A DNA stretch of 64,000 bases from Halorubrum sp. 48-1-W. Its GTDB lineage: Archaea > Halobacteriota > Halobacteria > Halobacteriales > Haloferacaceae. The notes under the pieces were generated by a model that saw nothing but the letters and a program-made list of their open reading frames with translations, had not been told where the DNA came from and searched no databases. The translations under genes and the position numbers were made by a program. The stretch lies in the NCBI RefSeq assembly GCF_003287355.1, contig NZ_QMIM01000024.1:1-64000 (forward strand), in the 5' to 3' direction. Of this stretch, positions 16,755-25,702 are shown one piece after another; within the stretch, counting starts at the first letter, position 1; each line of letters begins with the position of its first letter.

Positions 16755-17327
16755 TCATCTCGGGTCGGCTCCCTCCGCACGCCAGGGTCCGCCGATCTCC
16801 GACCGCGTCGCCGACTCGGCCTCGCCGTCCCGGAAGACGCTCACTCGACCGGTCTCCTCGCTCAGGGTTACCGTGGCGACGACCTCGGGACGGACCGACG
16901 TCTCGATGGCGCTCATGTGTCGCGATCCCATCCACGATTCGTAGCCGACGTCGTCGGTGAGATCGGCCTCCTCGCTTCCGGTGCCGAGGTCCCTGAACCG
17001 GAGCATTTGGGACTCGATCTCGCCGTCCACCGCGACGACGATCCCGCCGTCACCCTCGAGACTCACCGCCTCCGTCGCCTCGACGAACGCGTCCTCGTCG
17101 AAGACGGACCGACACTGGTCGCGCGGCCATCGGTTGTCGCCCATGGGGTCCGCGTACGAGCCGTACTCGCGGTCGGCGACGACCGCGAAGTACAGCCCGG
17201 GTCCCTTCACGTGCGGTTCCTCCCAGCCGTCGAAATCGAGGCTCACGTGTTCCGCACAGAACCGCAGGCGGTCGATCAGTTCCCGAACGCGTTGGTGTGA
17301 CCCGTACTCGATCGCGAGTCTACTCAT
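16755..17327 (-). CDS. dacZ: Diadenylate cyclase (DAC domain, DacZ-type)
   Basis: A 190-residue protein built of a DisA_N/DAC domain that condenses two ATP into cyclic di-AMP, an essential signal in haloarchaea. The motifs are GDGGIVVAVDGEIESQ (DGA-like) and WMGSRHMSAIETSV (RHR-like), then TLSEETGRVSVF. The N-terminal half is the haloarchaeal extension (FCAEHVSLDFDGWEEPHVKG). Starts at ATG 17327 or GTG 17348 are possible. I prefer the ATG because it overlaps by eight bases a short leader ORF (17320-17373) whose ATG is correctly spaced from the TATA box. Confidence 0.85.
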   Translation of the reverse strand: MSRLAIEYGSHQRVRELIDRLRFCAEHVSLDFDGWEEPHVKGPGLYFAVVADREYGSYADPMGDNRWPRDQCRSVFDEDAFVEATEAVSLEGDGGIVVAVDGEIESQMLRFRDLGTGSEEADLTDDVGYESWMGSRHMSAIETSVRPEVVATVTLSEETGRVSVFRDGEAESATRSEIGGPWRAEGADPR

Positions 17328-17373
17328 CGCCTCCCCGTTCGTGTCCACCCTCGTCGGCGACGCTCGTCTCCAT
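17320..17373 (-). CDS. Possible 17-codon leader peptide before dacZ
   Basis: ATG at 17373 opens METSVADEGGHERGGDE and stops inside ATGAGTAG, the same bases that start dacZ. The TATA box ATATAA (17397-17402) is 26 bases upstream of this ATG, so a leaderless transcript would begin at the leader, not at dacZ. DacZ translation would then depend on coupling. Conservation has not been tested. Confidence 0.35.
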   Translation of the reverse strand: METSVADEGGHERGGDE

Positions 17374-17396
17374 ACCTACTCCAACGGGCGTCCCGC

Positions 17397-17402
17397 ATAT
17401 AA
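17397..17402 (-). promoter_or_regulatory. TATA box upstream of the dacZ leader
   Basis: TTATAT on the minus strand, centred about 26 bases before the leader ATG at 17373. Confidence 0.55.
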
Positions 17403-17434
17403 GGGATTTCGAGTCGGAGCCCGGGCCGACCCCG

Positions 17435-18364
17435 CTACTCGCTCGCGGACGACGGGCGCAGGAGGCCGGCGTCGAACCGGTCGGTCCTGAGGAGGCCGAC
17501 GCCGAACGCGAGCGCGACGAGCGCGGGGATGGCGTTCCCGAACCAGACGTTGATCCCGCCCCAGAGGATCACGAAACTCACCATGTCGTCGAGCATGAAC
17601 TCGCACGACGCCAGCCGCTCGCGGACCGCGTCCGTGTCGAACGCCCGATCCAGCGTGACCACCGCGACGACCGCCGACAACACCCACCCCGCGTAGTTCG
17701 ATAGGGGAACGTCGTAGAACGCACCGCCGCCGAACGTCCAGAAGCCGAGGGCCACCGCTCCCGGATCCAACACCACGTCCATCGCGACCACGGTCGCGCT
17801 CACGGCGACCAGTCGGACCGGGCCGTTCGAGGCACGACTGCCGAGGAGCAACAGACAGAGCAGGTAGGCGTTGACCACGAGCGGAATGAAGAACACGGGG
17901 AGCGCGAGTGGAACCCCGCCGAGCATCGGCCCGAGGTCGATCGCGTACTCGAACCCGCCGTACGGCCAGCCGGTCCGAACCCCGACGCTCTCGATGAGGT
18001 ACGTGTACGAGACGAGGACTGCGAGCCAGCCTACAGCCCGCCGGTCGAAGAGGGGCAAGATCCCCGCCACGAGCGGCGACCGCATCACGACGACGCCGAA
18101 CAGCACGAACCAGGGGTGGAAGGCGAACGGCTCCGGGACCCAGCCCTCCGCGCTCCCGACCAGCGTGACGGCGCCGACCGCCGGGAACAACACGGCGATA
18201 GTGAACCGGTTCTCGCGGACGATCCGGTCGAGGGACGCCTCGACACCCCCGCGGGTGCTCGGCAAACGGTCGCGGGCTGTGCCCGTCCCGGGGGTCGTGG
18301 CCCCCTCGGAGCCCGCGTCCGCCTCCGGGTTCGTGGCCGTCGTCGACGAGCCGTCGTCGCTCAT
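17435..18364 (-). CDS. cruF: Bisanhydrobacterioruberin hydratase (CruF-type)
   Basis: A 309-residue integral membrane enzyme that hydrates the C50 carotenoid ends in the last step to bacterioruberin. After a 45-residue polar N-terminus there are seven or eight hydrophobic helices (for example FTIAVLFPAVGAVTLVG, VGWLAVLVSYTYLIESVG, GWVLSAVVAVVTLDRAF). The family blocks TGWPYGGFEYAIDLGPML, VLDPGAVALGFWTF and SNYAGW match archaeal CruF. The start overlaps the lyeJ stop by four bases (ATGA), so it is the last gene of the crtD-lyeJ-cruF operon. Confidence 0.93.
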   Translation of the reverse strand: MSDDGSSTTATNPEADAGSEGATTPGTGTARDRLPSTRGGVEASLDRIVRENRFTIAVLFPAVGAVTLVGSAEGWVPEPFAFHPWFVLFGVVVMRSPLVAGILPLFDRRAVGWLAVLVSYTYLIESVGVRTGWPYGGFEYAIDLGPMLGGVPLALPVFFIPLVVNAYLLCLLLLGSRASNGPVRLVAVSATVVAMDVVLDPGAVALGFWTFGGGAFYDVPLSNYAGWVLSAVVAVVTLDRAFDTDAVRERLASCEFMLDDMVSFVILWGGINVWFGNAIPALVALAFGVGLLRTDRFDAGLLRPSSASE

Positions 18365-19332
18365 CCGAGCGCCTCCCAGACCGGGTAGACCCGCCAGAGC
18401 CCGCCCATCGCGAGTAGCGTCCCGACGGCGGTGTTGAGTGCGGGGAACCACCAGTAGGCGCGGTCGACGGCGACCGACGAGGTCGCGACCCAGGCCACGA
18501 AGACGGGATAGATCCCGAGAAGCGCGCCGAGCCGGACGTCGACCGCGGCGAACGCGATCGCCGCCGTGACCCAGCAGGCGAGACAGTACGCGTACGTCCG
18601 CGACTCACCGAGCACCGTCGCGGTCGTCCGGATCCCCGCCTCGCGGTCGGGCTCGATGTCGGGGATCGCGGAGAACGTGTGCATCCCCATCGTCCACAGC
18701 CACGCGCCCGCGAGCGCTGTGGCCGGCGGGACCGCCCCCGCGACCGTGGCGTACGCGGCGGCTCCCGGGAGGATATAGAGCCCGTTCGAAGCCGAATCCG
18801 CGAACGGGATCGTCTTGAACCGCAGCGGCGGCGCGCTGTACCCCGCAGCGAGGACGAAGAAGCCGGCGAGGAACGGCCACGCGACGCGGGGCGTAATGGT
18901 GAACGTCCCAACGCCGATGGCGGCGGCCCCCAGGACCGCCAGCAGGGCGGGACGGTTCCCCTGCCAGCGCGCCTCCCGGTCGCTCTTCTTGGGGTTGTGT
19001 TCGTCGATGTCGGCGTCGAAGACGTCGTTGACGCCGTAGAGGAAGACGTTCGCCGGGACGAGGAAGTAGCCGGCGAGCGCGACCGTCGTGGGCGTGAACA
19101 GGCCATCGAGACCGTCGATACCGTAGGTGACCCCGACCGCGACCGGGCCGGCGAGGTAGAGCCAGAAGCGCGGCCGAGAGAGCACGAACAGGTATCGAAG
19201 GTGGTCGGCGAGCGAGTCCCTCCCGTCGGGGTCACGGCTCCCCTCGTCGTCGGGGTCACGGCTCCCATCGCCGTCGGGGTCACGGCTCCACTCGTCGTCG
19301 GCTCGTTCCGTATCGAGGGGGGTTCCGGTCAC
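18361..19332 (-). CDS. lyeJ: Lycopene elongase/hydratase (UbiA prenyltransferase)
   Basis: A 323-residue membrane enzyme that adds C5 units to lycopene on the way to bacterioruberin. The prenyl-diphosphate motif is YGVNDVFDADIDEHNPKK, with a second, weaker aspartate site near SAIPDIEPDREAG, and eight or nine helices. It starts with GTG four bases after the crtD stop and overlaps cruF. The first 30 residues contain an 8-residue repeat (SRDPDGDG) encoded by a 24-bp tandem repeat at 19225-19296; this hydrophilic leader is unusual for the family and probably dispensable. Confidence 0.93.
   Translation of the reverse strand: MTGTPLDTERADDEWSRDPDGDGSRDPDDEGSRDPDGRDSLADHLRYLFVLSRPRFWLYLAGPVAVGVTYGIDGLDGLFTPTTVALAGYFLVPANVFLYGVNDVFDADIDEHNPKKSDREARWQGNRPALLAVLGAAAIGVGTFTITPRVAWPFLAGFFVLAAGYSAPPLRFKTIPFADSASNGLYILPGAAAYATVAGAVPPATALAGAWLWTMGMHTFSAIPDIEPDREAGIRTTATVLGESRTYAYCLACWVTAAIAFAAVDVRLGALLGIYPVFVAWVATSSVAVDRAYWWFPALNTAVGTLLAMGGLWRVYPVWEALG
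19225..19296. repeat. 24-bp in-frame tandem repeat in the lyeJ N-terminus
   Basis: The block GTCGGGGTCACGGCTCC recurs at 19225, 19249 and 19273, encoding three SRDPD units. Confidence 0.88.
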
Positions 19333-19336
19333 GGCC

Positions 19337-20836
19337 TCAGATCGTGTCCGCGATCCGTTCGGCGGTCAGTCCCCCGCTTATCAGACACATCGGGACGCCG
19401 ATCCCGGGCGTCGTGGTCGCGCCGGTGAAGTAGAGCCCGTCGATCGCCGACGAACGGTGTGGCGGTCGGAAAAGTGACGTCTGTCGGAGGGTGTGTGCGA
19501 GCCCGAGCGCGCTCCCCTCGTAGCTGTTGTACCGGTCCGCGAAGTCCGCGACACAGAACGTCTCCTCGAAGACGATCCGGTCGCGAAGCTCCGTCCCGGT
19601 GTTCTCCGCGATGTCGTCGAGCACGAGGTCCCGATACTCGGCGCGTAGCTCCGGCGTGTCCTCCAGCCCCGGCGCGATGGGGACGAGCGCGAAGAGGTTG
19701 CTGTGACCCTCCGGGGCGACCGTGCCGTCCGTCTTCGAGGGCACACAGAGGTAGTAGGCGGGGTCGTCCGGCCAGGCCGGCTCGTCGAAGATCTGCGCGA
19801 AGTGCTCCTCCCACCGCGTCGGCAACACCAGGGTGTGGTGGGCCAACTCCTCGACGTCGCCCTCGACGCCGAGGTACAGGAGGAACGCCGAGGGCGCGTA
19901 CGTCCGCGACTCCCAGTACTCCTCGGTGTACTGCCGTTTTCGCTCGGGCAACAGCTCCTGTTCCGTATGGGCGTAGTCGGCGTTCGAGACGACGACGTCG
20001 GCGAGGTAGCGGTCGCCGTCGACGGTGTCGACCGCGAACGCGCCGTACCGACCCTCGATCCCGGTCACCTCCGCGTCGGTGACGAACTCGACGCCGAGCT
20101 CCCCGGCGAGGTCGACGATCCCGTCGACGACCGCACCGAGCCCGCCGTCGGGGTAGTACACGCCCATGTTGAAATCGACGTGGCTCATCAGGTTGTACAG
20201 CGCGGGCGTGTTCGTCGGGGACCCACCGAGGAAGACCAGCGTGTACTGCATCAGCTGCTGGAGCTTGGGGTGATCGAAGTACCCCTCGACGTGACCCTGC
20301 ATCTTGCCGAGCAGCGAGAGCCCCCACGAGTACCGGAGCACGTCGCGGTCGACGTAGTCGCGGAGGCGGGGGCGGTCCTCGTAGACGAAGTGTTCCATCC
20401 CGATCTCGTAGGTGCGTTCGGCCTCCTCGAGGTAGTCGTCGAGCGCGTCGCCCGCGCCGGGCTCGTACGCCTCGAACAGCTCGCGGTTGTGGTCCATGTC
20501 TGGGAGCACGTCGACCCGGTCGCCGTCCTTCCAGAACACGCGGTAGTGCGGGTCGAGGTGCGTGAGCGTGTAGTACTCCTCGGGCGAGCGGTCGAAGTGA
20601 TCGAAGAACCGTTCGAACACGTCGGGCATGAGGTACCACGACGGGCCCATGTCGAAGCGGAACCCGTCGGCCTCGAGGCGGCTCGCGCGCCCGCCGAGCT
20701 GTCCGTTCTTCTCGAGGAGGGTGACCTCAGCGCCGGCGTCGGCGAGGTAACAAGCCGTCGAGAGGCCGCCGAACCCGCCGCCGATAACGACGACCGACTC
20801 GCCGGCCACGGGGTCGATGTCCGGGGCCACGTCCAT
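19337..20836 (-). CDS. crtD: Carotenoid 3,4-desaturase (CrtD-type phytoene desaturase family)
   Basis: A 499-residue FAD-dependent desaturase. The dinucleotide-binding motif SVVVIGGGFGGLSTACYLAD is near residue 15. FRFDMGPSWYLMPDVF and the C-terminal GLYFTGATTTPGIGVPMCL are typical of CrtI/CrtD enzymes. With lyeJ and cruF it makes bacterioruberin. A strong TATA box (20860-20867) lies 24-31 bases before the ATG, so the operon is probably transcribed as a leaderless mRNA from here. Confidence 0.93.
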   Translation of the reverse strand: MDVAPDIDPVAGESVVVIGGGFGGLSTACYLADAGAEVTLLEKNGQLGGRASRLEADGFRFDMGPSWYLMPDVFERFFDHFDRSPEEYYTLTHLDPHYRVFWKDGDRVDVLPDMDHNRELFEAYEPGAGDALDDYLEEAERTYEIGMEHFVYEDRPRLRDYVDRDVLRYSWGLSLLGKMQGHVEGYFDHPKLQQLMQYTLVFLGGSPTNTPALYNLMSHVDFNMGVYYPDGGLGAVVDGIVDLAGELGVEFVTDAEVTGIEGRYGAFAVDTVDGDRYLADVVVSNADYAHTEQELLPERKRQYTEEYWESRTYAPSAFLLYLGVEGDVEELAHHTLVLPTRWEEHFAQIFDEPAWPDDPAYYLCVPSKTDGTVAPEGHSNLFALVPIAPGLEDTPELRAEYRDLVLDDIAENTGTELRDRIVFEETFCVADFADRYNSYEGSALGLAHTLRQTSLFRPPHRSSAIDGLYFTGATTTPGIGVPMCLISGGLTAERIADTI

Positions 20837-20859
20837 ACTCTATCCTTGGACGGGACCCG

Positions 20860-20867
20860 TATAAATA
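20860..20867 (-). promoter_or_regulatory. TATA box of the crtD-lyeJ-cruF operon
   Basis: TATTTATA on the minus strand, at the correct distance for transcription to begin at the crtD ATG (20836). Confidence 0.7.
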
Positions 20868-20924
20868 CCACCACGACGACGGCGGTGGGTACCACTAAGT
20901 CGTCGACGCCCGTACCGATCGTCG

Positions 20925-21719
20925 ATGGATAAAACGGTCGCGCTCACCGGGGCCACAAGCGGTATCGGACGGGCGGTGGCAGAGGCGTTCGTCGACGCCG
21001 GCGCGTTCGTCGCCGTCTCCGGACGGGACGGCGACGCCGTCGATCGGACGGTCGCGGAGCTGAACGGGACGTCGACGGGCGGGGACGGCGATAGGTCCAC
21101 CAGCGACTCTGTGGGAGACGCCGATTTCGACGACGCTACCGACGCCGCCGACACCGAAGTCGCCGACCCCGTCGCCGGAACCGCCTGGGGGGCCCGCGTC
21201 GACGTCCGCGACGAGTTCGACCTGGAACGCTTCTTCGAGCGCGTCGTCGGCGAGGCCGGCCCGATCGACGTCGTGCTCGCCAACGCGGCCGTCTTCCACG
21301 GCGCGCCGGGCGAGTCGCCGACCGACCGGCTGAGCTACCGCGAGTTCGACGACACGATGCGGACGAACGCGCGCGGGGTGTTCGCCACGATACGCGAGGT
21401 GGTTCCGCACCTCGCCGACGAGGCACGCGTCCTCGTTCCTTCCGGCTCGGTCGCGCACGAGTCCAAGGCGGGAATGGGCGCGTACGCGGTCTCGAAGGCT
21501 GCGGCGGAGGCCGTCGCCCGTGGCTTCGCCGCCGACGTCGACGCGACGGTCGGCGTCGTCGACCCGGGGCTCGTCGCCACCGACCTCACCGGGATGGAGC
21601 GCGCCCGCGACCCGGAAAGCGTCGCGCCGCTCTTCGTCTGGGCGGCGACCGACGCGCCCGCAGAGAAGCTTGACGGCGAGCGTGTGGGACTCCGCGAGTG
21701 GAAGAAAGCGACGCGGTAG
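20925..21719 (+). CDS. SDR family NAD(P)-dependent oxidoreductase
   Basis: A 264-residue short-chain dehydrogenase with TGATSGIGRAVAEAF at residue 8, the NAAVFHG block (LANAAVF), catalytic serine in VPSGSVAHES and YAVSKAAAEAVARG as the YxxxK motif. Residues 47-85 are an acidic low-complexity insertion (STGGDGDRSTSDSVGDADF onward) between the second strand and helix. It is divergent from the carotenoid operon. The substrate is unknown; the family includes 3-oxoacyl-ACP reductases and sugar or steroid dehydrogenases. Confidence 0.88.
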   Translation: MDKTVALTGATSGIGRAVAEAFVDAGAFVAVSGRDGDAVDRTVAELNGTSTGGDGDRSTSDSVGDADFDDATDAADTEVADPVAGTAWGARVDVRDEFDLERFFERVVGEAGPIDVVLANAAVFHGAPGESPTDRLSYREFDDTMRTNARGVFATIREVVPHLADEARVLVPSGSVAHESKAGMGAYAVSKAAAEAVARGFAADVDATVGVVDPGLVATDLTGMERARDPESVAPLFVWAATDAPAEKLDGERVGLREWKKATR

Positions 21720-21957
21720 TCCGGGCGTCACCTCTTATCAGATGCCGACACACCCCGTCACGTGACGCGCTCGACCGCCGTGCGGGGGAACGCGGGTGTG
21801 CGGTGTGGTCCCGCGCGGTTTCGGGAGGAGGGACGCGGTTCCACGACCGACACGCCTCCCGACCGACACGCACCGCCTGTTCGCCAGCCCCCGATCCGGT
21901 CTCCCGGTTCCCGAGCGCCGAGGACACGCCGATCCGGGCTCGCCGTTCGGCGTCGAC

Positions 21958-22605
21958 TCACTCGGGAGCGACCGCTTCCCGGAGCGCCTCGGTCGCCGCA
22001 CGCGGGTCCGCGACAGCGGTGATCGCGGAGACGACCGCCACGCCGGTCGCGCCCGCCTCCACGACGCTCGCCGCGTTGCCCGCGTCGATCCCGCCGATCC
22101 CGATCACGGGGACGTCGACCGCCCCGGCGATCGCCGCGACGCGTTCGAGACCGATCCCGTCACGGTCGCCCGAGACCTCCTTCGAGTCCGTGCCGTAGAC
22201 CGCCCCGACGCCGAGGTAGTCCGCACCGGCGGCGACCGCCTCCCTCGCCTCCGTGACGGTCGACGCCGAGGCGCCGACGATCGCGTCGGGACCCAGACGC
22301 TCCCGGGCGACCTCGACCGGGAGGTCCGACCGGCCGAGGTGGACGCCGTCGGCGTCGACCGCCGCTGCGAGGTCGATCCGATCGTTGACTATCAGGGGAA
22401 CGCAGGCCTCCGCGGTCAGCTCGCGGAGGCGAAGCCCGAGGCGATACCGGCTCCGCGCGTCGGTACCCTTCTCGCGGAGCTGGACGACGTCGATCCCCCC
22501 GGCCAACGCGTCGGCGACGACGGTCGGCGTCTCCCGTCCCGCCGAGTACTCGGCTCCCGTCACGAGGTAGGTCCGCCACGACGACGGGTCCGGTGTCGTA
22601 TTCAT
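21958..22605 (-). CDS. thiE: Thiamine-phosphate synthase
   Basis: A 215-residue TIM-barrel enzyme that joins the pyrimidine and thiazole halves of thiamine. Motifs are DVVQLREKGTDARSRYRLG, PLIVNDRIDLAAAVDADGVH, LGRSDLP, DYLGVGAVYGTDSK and PVIGIGGIDAGNAA. These include the pyrophosphate and thiazole-phosphate contacts. The 238-base spacer downstream to the SDR gene holds no recognised gene. Confidence 0.94.
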   Translation of the reverse strand: MNTTPDPSSWRTYLVTGAEYSAGRETPTVVADALAGGIDVVQLREKGTDARSRYRLGLRLRELTAEACVPLIVNDRIDLAAAVDADGVHLGRSDLPVEVARERLGPDAIVGASASTVTEAREAVAAGADYLGVGAVYGTDSKEVSGDRDGIGLERVAAIAGAVDVPVIGIGGIDAGNAASVVEAGATGVAVVSAITAVADPRAATEALREAVAPE

Positions 22606-22707
22606 CGGTAGTATGTCTAAGTGGTCGAAGCAAAACGGTTTCGGGAGCCTGGCTGAAGCGATCGGATCCCGTACGCAGGAAGGCAGAAAACGGGAACTAC
22701 GACGGGT

Positions 22708-23568
22708 CTACTCGTCGGCTGCGACCGATTCGATGACCTCGACGCTCCCGGTGAGTTGGCGGTGGACGTACGGGATGTCGATCCCGGCCTCGTCGAACGC
22801 CTCCTTCACCGCGGTGACGTACTCCGAGCGCACGCGGACGAAGTCGCCGCGGTCGGGATCGGCGATCCACCAGCGGGACTGGAGCCCCACGTCGGAGTCG
22901 CCGAGTTCGACGAGCCGAACGGAGGGGGCGGGGTCGTCGAGGATGTCCTCGTGAGCCTCCGCCTTCTCGACGATGATGTCGGTCGCCTGTGCGATGTCGT
23001 CGTCGTAGCCGATGCCGAAGACGAACTTCTGACGGAGCGTCTCGTAGGCGACCGGGTTCGTGACCGCGTTGTTCGCGAGGTCGCCGTTCGGCACCGTGAC
23101 CCGCTCGTTGTCGAACGTCCGGACCCGCGAGACGCGGAGGTCGATGTCCTCGACCCGACCCGCGTTACCTTCCCACTCGATCCAGTCGCCGACCTCGAAC
23201 GGCTTGTCCTTCAGGATGAACACGCCCGCGACGAAGTTCCCGAGCAGGTCCTGGGCAGCGAACCCGACCGCGAGCGCGATCGCGCCGCCGAAGACGGCGA
23301 ACGCCGAGAGGAACGCGCCGTACCCCGCGAGCGTGAACCCGATCGCGATCGCAGCGACCCAGACGACCGCGTTCGCGACGCTCGACCCGAGGCTCTTGAC
23401 CGCCTCGTCCAGCCCTCGGGACTCGATCGTCCGCTCCACGCCGGGCACGAAGAGGACCTTCCCGAGCAGCAACACGGCGACGAATCCGACGACGAACAGG
23501 AACGCGGTGATCAGTATTCCCGTGACCGCCCCCGCGATCCCCGTTAACCCGAACTGAAGTGGTAGCAT
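22708..23568 (-). CDS. Mechanosensitive ion channel family protein (MscS)
   Basis: A 286-residue small-conductance channel homologue. Three N-terminal helices are visible (GAVTGILITAFLFVVGFVAV, ANAVVWVAAIAIGFTLAGYG, and the pore helix FGGAIALAVGFAAQDLLGNF), followed by the beta domain VGDWIEWEGNAGRVEDIDLR, RVTVPNGDLANNAVTN, and a C-terminal alpha/beta domain. It should open under membrane tension to release solutes. A TATTTAAAG element at 23589-23597 is correctly spaced for a leaderless start. Confidence 0.92.
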   Translation of the reverse strand: MLPLQFGLTGIAGAVTGILITAFLFVVGFVAVLLLGKVLFVPGVERTIESRGLDEAVKSLGSSVANAVVWVAAIAIGFTLAGYGAFLSAFAVFGGAIALAVGFAAQDLLGNFVAGVFILKDKPFEVGDWIEWEGNAGRVEDIDLRVSRVRTFDNERVTVPNGDLANNAVTNPVAYETLRQKFVFGIGYDDDIAQATDIIVEKAEAHEDILDDPAPSVRLVELGDSDVGLQSRWWIADPDRGDFVRVRSEYVTAVKEAFDEAGIDIPYVHRQLTGSVEVIESVAADE

Positions 23569-23588
23569 TGTCGGCCCATTCGGAGAGG

Positions 23589-23597
23589 TATTTAAAG
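23589..23597 (-). promoter_or_regulatory. TATA box of the MscS gene
   Basis: CTTTAAATA on the minus strand, centred about 25 bases upstream of the ATG at 23568. Confidence 0.6.
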
Positions 23598-23627
23598 AAG
23601 CTACTGGCAGCGCAGTTGTTTATCGGC

Positions 23628-23700
23628 GGTCGGCGCGTTCGTTACCGCGGCCGATCGGCGCGTTCGTTACCGATGTCGATCGGTACGTTCGCTACCGCGG
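23628..23700. repeat. 25-bp intergenic tandem repeat
   Basis: Three imperfect copies of GATCGGCGCGTTCGTTACCG plus five bases, starting at 23628, 23653 and 23678, between cofG and the MscS promoter. Confidence 0.85.
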
Positions 23701-23723
23701 TCGACCGACACGAGCGACCGATC

Positions 23724-24896
23724 TCAGTCGTCGCCCGCCGGTCGAGCGTCGAGCGGCCCCTCGCCGCGGGCGACCGCCCTGAGCCGCCGGCCGTGGACGT
23801 CGTCGGTGCGGATCCGGTCGCGGACCGCGGGCGGGAGCCACGCGTCGCGGTTCGCCGGAGCCGAGGCCGGGTCCACGCCCGCGGGGCGGATCTCGGCCGG
23901 AAGGTACCGGGCGTGGGTGGGAAGCCGCTCGCGGAGGGGGATCCCGCCGGCGTCCGCGACCGCCCGGAGCCCCTCGAGGTCGGGCCACGCGTACGCGGGG
24001 TTGATGTAGTCGTCGGTGACGGGGGAGACGCCGCCGAGGTCGTCGACGCCACAGTCGACGAGGTCGGCCGTGGGCGAGAGGTTCGGCGGCACCTGAACCG
24101 ACACCTCGGACGGCAACGCAGCCCGCGCCATCGCCACGACCCGTCGCATCGTCTCCAGGTCCGGTTTCGCGAAGTCCGACCGCTCGTTCGGCACGACGTT
24201 CTGGACGATCACCTCCTGGACGTGGCCGTACCGCCCGTGGAGCTCGGCGATCGCGAGCAAACTCTCCGCGCGGTCCCGCCACCCCTCGCCGATCCCCACG
24301 AGGATCCCCGTGGTGAACGGGACGCCCTGCCGACCCGCCGCGCGGATCGTGTTCAGCCGCTGGCCCGGCGTCTTCCGGCGTCCCCCGCTGTGGGCGTCGA
24401 CGTCGGCGGTCGTCTCCAGCATGACGCCCATCGAGGCGTTCACCTCCCGCAGGTCGCGGAATCGCGCCTCGGTGAGATCGCCCGGGTTCGAGTGCGGGAG
24501 CAGTCCCTCCTCCAAGGCGATCTCACAGGCGCGATAGAGGTAGTCGTGGATCGAGTCGAACCCCCAGTCGTCGAGTCGCTCGTGGATCCGCGTGTACCGG
24601 TCATCCGGATCGTCGCCGAAGGTGAAAAGCGCCTCCGTACACCCCGCGTCCGCACCGATCCGACACCGCTCGCGAACCTCCTCGGGCGAGAGCAACGAGG
24701 CCTCGCCCGGCACGTCGTAGTAGGTACAGTACGTACAGGTGTACCGGCAGGCGGTCGTCAGCGGCACGAAGACGTTCCGCGCGAACGTGAGCCCGTCCGC
24801 CGTGTCGACGTCGGCGGGACCCACGGAGAGCAGTCGCTCGACCGCCCCGCCGTCGACGTCGATGTCGATCCCGTACTCCGCTGTACCCACGAACAC
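23724..24896 (-). CDS. cofG: 7,8-didemethyl-8-hydroxy-5-deazariboflavin synthase, CofG subunit
   Basis: A 390-residue radical-SAM enzyme that, with CofH, makes the F420 chromophore from tyrosine and a flavin precursor. The cluster motif is PLTTACRYTCTYCTYYD. TFGDDPDD, VMLETTADVDAHSGG and the PPNLSPTADLVDCGVDDLGG block are characteristic. The open frame extends to 24959. I prefer the GTG at 24896 because family members begin just before the AEYGIDIDVD-like sequence and a CTTTTTGAA box lies about 26 bases before that codon. cofC is immediately upstream. Confidence 0.92.
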   Translation of the reverse strand: MFVGTAEYGIDIDVDGGAVERLLSVGPADVDTADGLTFARNVFVPLTTACRYTCTYCTYYDVPGEASLLSPEEVRERCRIGADAGCTEALFTFGDDPDDRYTRIHERLDDWGFDSIHDYLYRACEIALEEGLLPHSNPGDLTEARFRDLREVNASMGVMLETTADVDAHSGGRRKTPGQRLNTIRAAGRQGVPFTTGILVGIGEGWRDRAESLLAIAELHGRYGHVQEVIVQNVVPNERSDFAKPDLETMRRVVAMARAALPSEVSVQVPPNLSPTADLVDCGVDDLGGVSPVTDDYINPAYAWPDLEGLRAVADAGGIPLRERLPTHARYLPAEIRPAGVDPASAPANRDAWLPPAVRDRIRTDDVHGRRLRAVARGEGPLDARPAGDD

Positions 24897-24977
24897 GCAC
24901 CACCCTCCGCGGTCGAGTTCAAAAAGCGTCGCGGTCCCGGACAACGGTCGTGGTTCCACCGGAAGCGATCGCCGCGT

Positions 24978-25691
24978 TCACTCGCGGACGACGCCGACCC
25001 GGCCGCCGTCGGCGTCGAGTGCGAACCCGGCCTCCCGGAGCCACCTCACAGCCGCGCCGTCGCCGTGGAGCAACACCTCCGCGAGGTCCGCGTGTTCGTC
25101 GACGTCCGTCGCGAGCCGGTAGGAGTCGACCGTCCGGACCGTCGCGCCGAGTTCGGCCGCGATCCGGCGATGATCGAGGTAGGACGCGCCGTGGTAGTCG
25201 ACCCGGAACCGTGGGTGTGAGACGACGAGGGCGTTGGTTCCGCCGCCGCGGCCGGGCGCGATCGTCACGTCGGCCGGCGCCGTCGTTTCGGCGTGTCGGG
25301 GCGTGTCGGCGTCGCCGTCGCGACGACCGGTCACCGCTCCGCCGAACAGCCGTTCGAGCGCCTCCGGGGTCGCGAGCGCGAGGTCGGCCATCACGACGGC
25401 GACCGCGCCGACCGCCTCGCCGGGACGGCGCTCCTCGAGCGCCGCGTTCACCGCGTCGGTGAGCGGTCGGTCGTCGACGGTGACCGGCGGGTCGAGCGGG
25501 GCGGTCGCGGGCGCTGTGGTCGGGTCGATCTCGTCGGTCGCGAGAACCCGTGGATCCCCGCCGGCGTCGACGATCGCTGACAGCACGTCGGCGAGCATCG
25601 CCCGCGCGAACGCGGCCCGCTCGGAGGGAGAGAGGGTGTCGGCGAGCCGCGATTTCGGCCGGTCGGCGGAGAAGGGGACGAGGACCTCCAT
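24978..25691 (-). CDS. cofC: 2-phospho-L-lactate guanylyltransferase
   Basis: A 237-residue nucleotidyltransferase of F420 biosynthesis that activates phospholactate (or phosphoenolpyruvate) with GTP. The N-terminus MEVLVPFSADRPKSRLADTL carries the GTA-like basic residues, VAVVMADLALATPEALERL is the metal-binding strand, and IAPGRGGGTNALVVSHP is the family hallmark. It sits between cetZ (11 bases upstream) and cofG, all on the minus strand, so the three may share a transcript. Confidence 0.93.
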   Translation of the reverse strand: MEVLVPFSADRPKSRLADTLSPSERAAFARAMLADVLSAIVDAGGDPRVLATDEIDPTTAPATAPLDPPVTVDDRPLTDAVNAALEERRPGEAVGAVAVVMADLALATPEALERLFGGAVTGRRDGDADTPRHAETTAPADVTIAPGRGGGTNALVVSHPRFRVDYHGASYLDHRRIAAELGATVRTVDSYRLATDVDEHADLAEVLLHGDGAAVRWLREAGFALDADGGRVGVVRE

Positions 25692-25702
25692 TCGGCGGTC
25701 GC

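Noticed and set aside
17376-19283. A 635-codon frame within the carotenoid operon
   Set aside because: Out of frame with cruF and lyeJ, extremely rich in R and S, no domain; a shadow.
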